Shown here: piece by piece, positions 44,718 to 52,154 of the stretch
Layout: every line of letters starts with the position of its first letter
Position numbering within the stretch: the first letter of the stretch is position 1
Source: Hymenobacter qilianensis
GTDB lineage: Bacteria; Bacteroidota; Bacteroidia; Cytophagales; Hymenobacteraceae
Direction: 5' to 3'
DNA: 64,000 nt
NCBI RefSeq assembly: GCF_014489555.1
Contig: NZ_CP060784.1
Span: 1,116,001 to 1,180,000 of the forward strand
The notes under the pieces: model-generated
Told to the model about the DNA's origin: nothing
Databases searched by the model: none
What the model saw: only the letters and a program-made list of their open reading frames with translations
Made by a program: the position numbers and the translations under genes

Positions 44718-45914
44718 TCAGTACGTAAAAACGATCAACTTAAGTAATATGGTAAGGGGTATTACTTCGGTGGCGCAAAGGTACGAAAACAAATGCAAAT
44801 TCAGGAGGGATGTTCGACTATGCAGGGTGCGCGTAACCCGTAGCATTGTCCCGACCAACATCAAGGAAACCACCCCGTTGGATATCCACAGTACTGTTTC
44901 GGGCAGGGTTTGATTAAGGGCCAGATAAAAGAGCATTACAACGGGTAGAAACAAGCCCATAAACAGAATGGTGCGCACAAACTCCCGATACTGCACTATC
45001 ACTAGTGGGGTGACATCGAAGATGTAGCCCATCAACTCTAAGAACAAGTATTTCCCCAGCACAAACGAAGCTATCAGACCTGCATAGAGCAGGACCCGAG
45101 CGACAATAGCCGACTCAGGTACATCGAACAGGCGCCGAAGAATTACGATGCTCTGAATATTGGTGTGGATGGCAACCAGCAACAAGGCAAAGGAAAGAGA
45201 GAACACAAATACCAGCAGCAGATTCAGCCACGTGATAGTAGGCTTAGTCAGAAATGCCTCATCGCTATTCGATTTGCCAAGCAGCCTGTCAAACTGGTAG
45301 ATGCGGGCGAATCCGGGCTGATACGCAGCCTTGATACCGCCGTACAATAACCCAATCAGCAATAAGAAGCATAGAAATACATTTTGGCCTTGGTGGCCTC
45401 GTACTCGAAGCTGAGCCTGATAAGGTGCTGCATCTACCTTGCCCTTCGCGATTACCGGCAGAACAGGGGCGTTGGTGAAGGAAGAAAAGTCGGGAGAAAC
45501 GGTAGGATGCCAGATACACAGCAGATGCATGCCAGCGGGGGTGCCGGGGGGCAAAAGTTTCTCTAAGTCAAGGGAATAGGAGGCTGGCGTAGCGGCAGTG
45601 AATACCAACCTGTTATCTAAAAAAATACTTAAGTCTTTACGTGCAGTGAAGGTGATGGGCAGTTTTTGACCTGGCCGGATACTTACCCATTGATGGTATG
45701 CCTTCGCTGGCGCATGATAATCCGGGAGATAAAGAATCAGCTGATTGCGGGGGGCGTCATAGATAAGCCAATCGGAAGAGAGGCCAGTGCGGGGTGCGGG
45801 TGGCAACGGCTTATACTCGGCTGCAGCAGCACTCAGAGATAATAGTAGTAGCACCAGCTGCAGAAATGCCCCCCAGCTGCCACTTCTACCTCCGTATGTA
45901 CTTCTGTCTATCAC
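44718..45914 (-). CDS. DUF4271 membrane protein with N-terminal exported domain
   Basis: 398 residues. A signal-like helix (GAFLQLVLLLLSLSAAAA) precedes a soluble extracytoplasmic domain of about 140 residues (WLIYDAPRNQLILYLPDYH and on), followed by the DUF4271 core of six to seven helices from NVFLCFLLLIGLLYGGI to LKLIVFTY. Function unknown; the gene sits 77 bases upstream of hemD and is its usual neighbour. Three C6/G6 words are in frame, including one at 45869-45874 encoding SWGAF. Confidence 0.8.
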   Translation of the reverse strand: MIDRSTYGGRSGSWGAFLQLVLLLLSLSAAAAEYKPLPPAPRTGLSSDWLIYDAPRNQLILYLPDYHAPAKAYHQWVSIRPGQKLPITFTARKDLSIFLDNRLVFTAATPASYSLDLEKLLPPGTPAGMHLLCIWHPTVSPDFSSFTNAPVLPVIAKGKVDAAPYQAQLRVRGHQGQNVFLCFLLLIGLLYGGIKAAYQPGFARIYQFDRLLGKSNSDEAFLTKPTITWLNLLLVFVFSLSFALLLVAIHTNIQSIVILRRLFDVPESAIVARVLLYAGLIASFVLGKYLFLELMGYIFDVTPLVIVQYREFVRTILFMGLFLPVVMLFYLALNQTLPETVLWISNGVVSLMLVGTMLRVTRTLHSRTSLLNLHLFSYLCATEVIPLTILLKLIVFTY

Positions 45915-45918
45915 TGGT

Positions 45919-46985
45919 TTAGGAAGCTACTCGCTGTTGCGCCGTGCGGCTACGATATACGCCCAGAAACACGCTTAATAGCACTGAGAAGGCTATCAAT
46001 GCGACAATAAGAATTGTATTGCCCAGCTCAGCGAAGTTGATCACGAATAAGATAACCACCAGATTCAATAAACCCAACAACATCACCGTACTGATTTGCT
46101 GGAAACCCATAGCCAGAATGCGATGGTGCACATGGTTCTTATCAGGCGAGAATGGCGACCGACCAGCCATCATTCGGATCAGGAAAACCCGAAGCGTATC
46201 AAAGAGGGGCACGAACAGGATTCCGACGGCCACTGATGGGGCTGAGGCCCCGAATGGCTGACCCAGTTGGGCACCCATCTCAATAAACTGGATTGTGAGA
46301 ATAGAGACGATGAAGCCGCATACCAGCGAACCAGTATCGCCCATAAAAATGGTAGCCCGGTGAAAGTTGTAGCGGAGGAAGCCCAAAATGCCCCCAGCAC
46401 GCACACCGACACATACACATAATTGCCAAATTCAGAGCCGCCGTACCGGTAGAAAAAGTAACCAAACGTTGTGACGATGATGCTGACAATGGTACCGGCC
46501 AAGCCATCCAGTCCGTCTATAAGATTAATGGCATTGGTAATACCCACTATAACTAAAAAAGTGAATGCATAGCTGATACCGATCGGCAACTCATGAATGC
46601 CCAAAATTCCCTGAAAGCTAGTAATGCGCACATCGGCCATTACCATCACGATGCCGGTAGCGAGAAGTTGGCCCACAAACTTTTTGGTGACCGAGATACT
46701 CACTAAGTCGTCTTTTAGCCCCACGAAAAACAAGACGATACAGCCGGCCAGCAACTGTTGGACGCCATTGTTGAGGTCGGCAAAGATGGTGAGAGCCGAC
46801 ATAAACCCCGCAAATACCGCTACACCTCCCAAGCGTGGCGTGAGCGACTCATGCACGGTACGCACGTTGGGCGTATCAAGCATATTCTTGAGGTGGGCAA
46901 TGTAGATGATAGAAGGCACCGCAAACAGCGCCACTAAGAAGGACCACAAAAACGACAACCCTAGCGTAATACCAATGGCATTCAT
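45919..46985 (-). CDS. MraY/WecA-family undecaprenyl-phosphate glycosyl-1-phosphate transferase, frame interrupted
   Basis: Integral membrane enzyme of 355 residues after repair, initiating a lipid-linked polysaccharide (GlcNAc-1-phosphate type). Start at 46985 (MNAIGITLGLSFLW). Motifs: VRTVHESLTPRLGG, Mg-binding FFVGLKDDLVSIS, INLIDGLDGLAG, FMGDTGSLVCGFIVS and DKNHVHHRILAMG with the HHR motif typical of WecA/TagO. The frame breaks at the C5 run 46391-46395: the first part reads SVCVLGAFWAS, while one extra base gives CVLGGILGFLRYNFHRATIFMGDTG. Because the C-terminal active-site motifs lie after the break, a truncated product would be inactive. Confidence 0.9.
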
Positions 46986-47049
46986 CACGTATCGGCTCAA
47001 AGATGAAGCAAACAACAGGATACGCTCCTGTTCGTCTGCGCGTAAACTT

Positions 47050-47466
47050 TTACCCGTGCAACACGCCTTCGCGGCCGAGCAGAGCAATAGGAATCAGGTT
47101 GGCTGGCACAATAGAATCGGGCACAAAGATGAACTTCTTATCGAAGATCTGCGGGCCACGGTAGTAGCTAACCCAGTACTGATTATTAAGGTGAAATAAG
47201 TCAGGATCAATAGGTTCGACAGGTACAGAGCTACGAGGCTCTATTTCCGCGAATACATGCCGCAGGGTTGAAGTCCGCACCTTTTCACCGTCCTCCAGCG
47301 TGCCGTAACCATTGGAGCTAATGATGACGTTGCTCAATGGATAGTCATTATGATTGAGCAGATACACTTGCCAACCAGGCTTGCCTTCCTCCGTAGAGGC
47401 TTCGTCGTCGGGAACAATAGCTATGGAAACGCCTTCAACAGGATCAAAAATAATATCTTCTTTCAT
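47050..47466 (-). CDS. conserved hypothetical protein
   Basis: 138 residues, soluble, acidic. I do not recognise the family. It reads MKEDIIFDPVEGVSIAIVPDDE, then WQVYLLNHNDYPLSNVIISSNGYGTLEDGEKVRTSTLRHVF, and ends with QIFDKKFIFVPDSIVPANLIPI. The regular alternation suggests a beta-sandwich. It lies 7 bases downstream of lipB, so it is probably co-transcribed with it, and 64 bases before the glycosyltransferase start. No signal peptide. Confidence 0.7.
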   Translation of the reverse strand: MKEDIIFDPVEGVSIAIVPDDEASTEEGKPGWQVYLLNHNDYPLSNVIISSNGYGTLEDGEKVRTSTLRHVFAEIEPRSSVPVEPIDPDLFHLNNQYWVSYYRGPQIFDKKFIFVPDSIVPANLIPIALLGREGVLHG

Positions 47467-47473
47467 GCGCTAA

Positions 47474-48253
47474 TCAAACAAGTAGCTCAGCCTCCAGTAA
47501 AGCGGCCAGGTGAGGAAGCAAACGGTTTTCTACCTCGCTGATCGGCACTGCGTAGCCGAGTTCCTGCTGTAAAGAGGTAACAGCTTTGTCAGTGATGCCG
47601 CAGGGCACAATATGGCCGAAATACGTGAGGTCGGTATTTACGTTAAGCGCGAAGCCGTGCATAGTTACCCAACGGCTGCACTTCACCCCCATTGCGCAGA
47701 TTTTGCGCGGCTGGGGGGCATTTTCTTCGTAGTCGAGCCACACTCCCGTTAGGCCTGCAATGCGGCCGGCGGTTAGCCCATAGTCAGCCAGCGTACGGAT
47801 AATGGCCTCTTCCAATACGCGTAGGTAACGGTGAATATCGGTAAAGAAATTATCGAGGTCGAGAATCGGATAGCCTACCAGTTGGCCGGGGCCATGATAG
47901 GTGATATCGCCGCCCCGATTAATGAGATGGAAGGTTGCCCCATGCATGGCCAGCTCCGACTCGCTCAACAACAGGTTTTCTACTTTACCGCTTTTACCCA
48001 GCGTGTACACGTGAGGGTGCTGGCAGAGCAGCAGGTAGTTGGGAGTAGGCGCGGGGGGCAAATTTGCTTCCGCGGCCTGCCGGTTCTGCGTTTTGATGGC
48101 TACCGTAGCCGCCAGCAATTGTTCCTGATAATCCCAGGCAGAGGCATACTCAGTCAGCCCAAGCCGTTCTACGATAACGCGCCGATTTTGCCCCCCAGCA
48201 GGTGCCGCAGGGAAAAGTTCAGCCGTCGTTGCCGCAATAGGATTCGTATTCAT
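47474..48253 (-). CDS. lipB: lipoyl(octanoyl) transferase
   Basis: Transfers octanoyl from acyl carrier protein to lipoyl domains, first step of lipoate synthesis; 259 residues from the ATG at 48253. Conserved: LLLCQHPHVYTLGKSG, INRGGDITYHGPGQLVGYPILDL, KICAMGVKCSRWVTMHGFALNV with the catalytic Lys, and FGHIVPCGI with the catalytic Cys. The N terminus has an extra stretch of about 25 residues. Three G6/C6 words are in frame in three different codon phases: NAPQ, NLPPA and AGGQN. Confidence 0.95.
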   Translation of the reverse strand: MNTNPIAATTAELFPAAPAGGQNRRVIVERLGLTEYASAWDYQEQLLAATVAIKTQNRQAAEANLPPAPTPNYLLLCQHPHVYTLGKSGKVENLLLSESELAMHGATFHLINRGGDITYHGPGQLVGYPILDLDNFFTDIHRYLRVLEEAIIRTLADYGLTAGRIAGLTGVWLDYEENAPQPRKICAMGVKCSRWVTMHGFALNVNTDLTYFGHIVPCGITDKAVTSLQQELGYAVPISEVENRLLPHLAALLEAELLV

Positions 48254-48323
48254 CAGTAAACGCTCAAATAAAGGCACAAAGGTACTATATTAAGCGCCAA
48301 ACCCAACCCGCAATCCTCCTGCT

Positions 48324-48683
48324 ATGCCTGGCTCCGGCCACCTGCTCGGCCACGCCGGCGAAGCGGCCGCCGCCGATTTTTTCCTAACTAAAGGCTACAC
48401 TGTTGCCTGCCGCAACTACCGCCACCGGCGCGCCGAGGTAGATCTTATCGTGCAGCGGGGCGATGCGCTCCTGGTTTTTGTGGAAGTGAAGGCGCGCTCA
48501 TCCAGTCGCTACGGCCACCCCGAGGAATTCGTGACGGAGCGCAAGCGCCAGCTTTTTCGCCTGGCTGCTGATCAGTATCAGGAGGAAGTAGATTGGCGCG
48601 GCGATATCCGTTTCGATATTCTGGCGCTCACTCAGCTTGCCGATGGCTTTCGCATTGAGCATTTCGAGGATGCTTTTTATTGA
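48324..48683 (+). CDS. YraN family (UPF0102) protein
   Basis: 119 residues with a Holliday-junction-resolvase-like endonuclease fold. Typical segments: GEAAAADFFLTKGYTVACRNYRHRRAEVDLIVQRGDALLVFVEVKARSSSRYGHPEEFV, in which the E-x-D and EVK residues form the potential metal site, and DIRFDILAL. The biological role is uncertain. Divergent from lipB and convergent with the MORN-like gene; a hairpin separates the two stops. Confidence 0.88.
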   Translation: MPGSGHLLGHAGEAAAADFFLTKGYTVACRNYRHRRAEVDLIVQRGDALLVFVEVKARSSSRYGHPEEFVTERKRQLFRLAADQYQEEVDWRGDIRFDILALTQLADGFRIEHFEDAFY

Positions 48684-48684
48684 T

Positions 48685-48706
48685 CTACACTATATAGATA
48701 GTGTAG
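48685..48706. terminator. Hairpin between convergent yraN and MORN-like genes
   Basis: CTACACTAT and ATAGTGTAG, nine perfect pairs with a 4-base loop, directly after the yraN stop. No long T tract, so it is a weak terminator candidate. Confidence 0.4.
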
Positions 48707-48727
48707 TGCGTCCGTAAACCGAGCCGC

Positions 48728-49675
48728 TTAATTACGCCTCGAACCCGGCCGATCCGTAACGGCATCACGCTTGTCGAGCTTATCTTTCTCGTACACCAGC
48801 ACCCCGTTGCGATTATACTCCTTATAAAGCACCGGCTCCTTTACCTCCGGGTCGTAGCCCGTTTCGCCGTACTGATACTCGTAGTGCCGCCGGTTGCGGA
48901 AGCCCCAATACTTGGCCCACTCCCCTACTTTCTTCCCGTTCTCAAACTGGCCATCCCAGTCCTTCTGACCATTCTCCAGAAAACGGGCGTATTCGCCCTC
49001 TAGCTTTCCGTTGTTATAAGGAATTATCTCCTTGATTTTTGTGCGCTCAGCATCGTAATACGTAATTTCAGCGTCGCGCGGGAATCCTTTCTCGTAGTGA
49101 ATCTTGCTGAGCAGAATACCTTCCCGATTGAAACGCTCCCAGCGCAGGTGCTTGGCTCCTATGGCAAAGTAGCCCGTCTCCACTATCTTGCCACCCTGCA
49201 TTTTCTTGTATGGCCCGTGTAGCACTTTATTGTCGCCGGGATCTACGCCAGCTCTGTCCTGCACAATCCGGCCTTTACGCGCATCGAAATAATAGCGCGT
49301 GGGAACATACGGATCAGTGGGTTTGGGAGTGCGCATGTAATAAAACTGCTCCGTAATCTGGTTGCGCCCCTTTGCTCCCGACTTCACGTAGGCTTTCTTA
49401 ATCGGCTCCCCGAGAAAGATATTCTTCTTCTTTTTTGGCTTGCGCTCGGCGGCTTTTTCCTTTGCCCGGGCTGCACGTGCCTCTTCTTTGCTAAGTATTA
49501 CCTTCCGCGTGATCTTGCCACCAGTCGTGTCGCTATTCTGAACGAGCGAATCAGAGAGGGCACTTAGAGCCGGGTCATCGGCTTTGCTGTTAAATGAAAC
49601 CGTTTTGCGAGTGCAGGCACCGGTAGCCAACCCAAGCAAAACCAGCAGAACAAGTGTAAAGCGAAAGAAGCGCAT
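48728..49675 (-). CDS. lipoprotein with MORN/YwqK-like repeats
   Basis: 315 residues with a lipoprotein signal (RFTLVLLVLLGLATGAC). After a Lys-rich segment (KEKAAERKPKKKKNIF) come repeats of the YwqK/MORN-variant type, alternating N-G-K/L-E-G or G-x-W patterns: HGPYKKMQGGKIVETGYF, PYNNGKLEGEYARFLENGQKDWDGQFENGKKVGEWAKYWGF, and NRNGVLVYEKDK. Such repeats are common in Bacteroidota exported proteins of unknown function. I do not see evidence for a toxin partner. Confidence 0.75.
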   Translation of the reverse strand: MRFFRFTLVLLVLLGLATGACTRKTVSFNSKADDPALSALSDSLVQNSDTTGGKITRKVILSKEEARAARAKEKAAERKPKKKKNIFLGEPIKKAYVKSGAKGRNQITEQFYYMRTPKPTDPYVPTRYYFDARKGRIVQDRAGVDPGDNKVLHGPYKKMQGGKIVETGYFAIGAKHLRWERFNREGILLSKIHYEKGFPRDAEITYYDAERTKIKEIIPYNNGKLEGEYARFLENGQKDWDGQFENGKKVGEWAKYWGFRNRRHYEYQYGETGYDPEVKEPVLYKEYNRNGVLVYEKDKLDKRDAVTDRPGSRRN

Positions 49676-49794
49676 CGATTAAACAGGCAATATTCAAAGC
49701 CTCGAACGTAAATATAACCTGATTTGGTGCCCGGCTTAAATTTGCCCCCAAAGCTGCCTGAAAGAAGATTAGAATATTGAGCCTCACTAAAAAC

Positions 49795-49826
49795 AAAACC
49801 CGCTGACTAGAGAGTCAACGGGTTTT
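49795..49826 (-). terminator. Terminator downstream of htpG
   Basis: AAAACCCGCTGACT and AGTCAACGGGTTTT arms (one mismatch), loop AGAG; T run on the minus strand. Confidence 0.75.
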
Positions 49827-49858
49827 GTACTACTTAAAACTACGTGTACTATTTAGTA

Positions 49859-51691
49859 CTACTCGGCAGATAATAAATGGGTGCTGAGCTTTATAAAGGC
49901 AGTTAGCGCTTCGCCCTTCAACATATTCTGTGATAGCAAAGCCAAATCGAATGACTGACGCGCCAGTTTGAGAGCAGACTCTTCGTCGGCCTGCAATACC
50001 CGCTGCGTAATGGCGTGGTTGGCGTTTACGCTCACGGTATAGCTATCCGGCAACGAGCCGAACATGGCCATTCCGCCTCCACCGCCCGTGCGCTGCATAT
50101 CCTTCATGCGGCGCATAAACTCAGGCATTGTAATGATTACGGGCGCTTCCTGCGGCGACAAAGCGTCTACCTGCACATGCATCTGCTCGTTGCTGATGGC
50201 TTTGGCGAACAGCTCCTGCAAGCGGGTTTTGTCGTCGTCGCTGAGCACGCTTGCAGTCGTTTCATCCTTCTCGATGAGCTTACCGATGGTATCAGCATCC
50301 ACGCGCTTAAACGTGGTTTTTTCGAGTTTCTGCTCTAGCTGACCAATGAAATGAGAGTCGAGCACAGCTTCCAGTTGCAACACATCGTAGCCCCGATCCT
50401 GAGCGGCCACCACGTAGCCGTGTTGGGCTTCCGCATCGGTAGTGTACAGAATCACGAGCTGCTCGTTCTTGTCCTTCTGATTGGCCTGCACCGACTCTTG
50501 ATACTCATTGAGGGTGAAGAATTTGCCCCCCACGTTCTGCACCAGCACAAAATCCTTAGCCTTCTCATAGAACTTCTCGTCCGACAGCATGCCGTACTTC
50601 ACAAACAGGCCGATATCCGACCACTTTTGCTCGTAGCCAGTGCGGTCTTTCCGGAATAGCTCACCCAGCTTATCGGCTACTTTTTTGGTGATATAGGTGT
50701 TGATTTTGCGCACCGCCGCGTCGGCTTGCAGGAAGCTGCGCGACACGTTCAGGGGAATATCCGGCGAGTCGATTACGCCGTGCAGCAGCATCAGGAACTC
50801 GGGCACCACGTCTTTTACCTCGTCGGTAATAAATACCTGACGCGAGTACAGCTGAATTTTGTTGCGCTGAAATTGCAGCTCGTCCTTCACCTTTGGGAAG
50901 TAAAGAATACCCGTCAGGTTGAAGGGATAGTCTACATTAAGGTGAATCCAGAACAGCGGCGCCTCTGAGAAGGGGTACAATTCCTGATAGAACTTGGTAT
51001 AATCTTCATCAGTCAGCTCAGCCGGCTGCTTGGTCCAGATAGGCTGGGTCTGGTTAATTACGGTGCCCTCGAACTCAATCTCGATGGGCAGGAACTTGCA
51101 ATACTTCGTCAGGATGGTACGCAGGCGGGCTTCCTCCAAAAACTCGTCGGAATCGGCGGCTACGTGCAGCACTACGTCGGTGCCGCGCTCAGCTTTTTCG
51201 GTGGTTTCGAGGGTAAACTCTGTGCTGCCGTCGCAGGTCCAATGCGCGCCTTCCGTACCCTCTTTATACGACTGAGAGAAGATCTCAACCTGGTCGGCTA
51301 CCATGAAAGCCGAGTAGAAACCCAGACCAAACTGACCGATAATCTGGTCTTTGGTGGCGGCATCTTTCTCTTTGTATTTTTCTACAAACTCGGTGGCACC
51401 GGAAAAAGCAATCTGGTTGATGTACTTCTTGATTTCCTCGCCCGTCATGCCGAGGCCACGGTCTGAGATGGTGATTTTGCGCGCCTCTTTGTCTAGGGTT
51501 ACGCGCACTTTCAACTCGCCCAGTTCGCCTTTGAACTCGCCTAGTTGTGCCAGGCTTTTCAGTTTCTGAGTGGCGTCCACGGCGTTGGATACCAATTCGC
51601 GCAAAAAGATCTCGTGGTCGGAGTAGAGAAACTTCTTAATAATGGGGAAGATGTTCTCCGTGTGAATCGAGATACTACCTGTCTCTTGCAT
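49859..51691 (-). CDS. htpG: molecular chaperone HtpG (Hsp90)
   Basis: ATP-dependent chaperone of 610 residues. GHKL ATPase domain: LRELVSNAVDATQKLK, ISDRGLGMTGEEIKKYINQIAFSGATEF, GQFGLGFYSAFMVAD. Middle domain: PLFWIHLNVDYPFNLTGILYFPK and FITDEVKDVVPEFLMLLHGVIDSPDIPLNVSRSFLQ. C-terminal dimerisation domain ends HLLSAE. A C6 word at 50526-50531 encodes VGGKFF in frame. A 463-base intergenic region lies upstream. Confidence 0.97.
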   Translation of the reverse strand: MQETGSISIHTENIFPIIKKFLYSDHEIFLRELVSNAVDATQKLKSLAQLGEFKGELGELKVRVTLDKEARKITISDRGLGMTGEEIKKYINQIAFSGATEFVEKYKEKDAATKDQIIGQFGLGFYSAFMVADQVEIFSQSYKEGTEGAHWTCDGSTEFTLETTEKAERGTDVVLHVAADSDEFLEEARLRTILTKYCKFLPIEIEFEGTVINQTQPIWTKQPAELTDEDYTKFYQELYPFSEAPLFWIHLNVDYPFNLTGILYFPKVKDELQFQRNKIQLYSRQVFITDEVKDVVPEFLMLLHGVIDSPDIPLNVSRSFLQADAAVRKINTYITKKVADKLGELFRKDRTGYEQKWSDIGLFVKYGMLSDEKFYEKAKDFVLVQNVGGKFFTLNEYQESVQANQKDKNEQLVILYTTDAEAQHGYVVAAQDRGYDVLQLEAVLDSHFIGQLEQKLEKTTFKRVDADTIGKLIEKDETTASVLSDDDKTRLQELFAKAISNEQMHVQVDALSPQEAPVIITMPEFMRRMKDMQRTGGGGGMAMFGSLPDSYTVSVNANHAITQRVLQADEESALKLARQSFDLALLSQNMLKGEALTAFIKLSTHLLSAE

Positions 51692-52154
51692 AGCGCCTTA
51701 AAAATGGATTCGTGAAATGAAAAGTGGACAGAATTGCAGGCTACAGCGAACCAGCTTTCCTGATGCAGCGGTTTTCAAAACCTGTTCCACGCTGCTCGTA
51801 GCTGCCAGTTTGACACTCATTCATTCACCAGGCCTTGAGTATTTTACAGCATGTGACGATGTAGTTTGACTTTGCAAGCAGCTTGTTTCGGCAGCAAGCG
51901 GTGTGCGTATTTGCTATCTATAGCCGCGCTTCATCTGGCTGGTCGGCAACAAAATTTTGTTGTTTTAGCAGACTTCACCTATCACAACCGATTGCACTTT
52001 CCTATCACAAACGCTTGCATAGTCTATAGTCAAATGCAGGTTACTTAATCGTTTGCGGAGTTGTACTTGAAGGATAACTTAGGAGAAATATTAGTTAAAA
52101 CCAGACTTAACTAATAGCACAATTCTATTTATCCATCTACAATACCACAAACGC
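51692..52154. other. 463-base intergenic region upstream of htpG and the xylanase gene
   Basis: No gene seen. It would hold promoters for divergent htpG and the GH10 gene. The only clear structure is the pair of direct repeats at 51978-52020. The last 100 bases are AT rich. Confidence 0.4.
51978..52020 (+). promoter_or_regulatory. Direct-repeat pair, possible regulator binding sites
   Basis: CCTATCACAACCGATTGCAC (51978-51997) and CCTATCACAAACGCTTGCAT (52001-52020) match at 17 of 20 positions with a 23-base period, about two helical turns. They lie 135 bases before the xylanase start codon. Confidence 0.4.

Noticed and set aside
48728..49675. Antitoxin function for the YwqK-like repeat protein
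   Set aside because: The name YwqK antitoxin is carried by many such repeat proteins, but this one is a lipoprotein with no toxin gene beside it.
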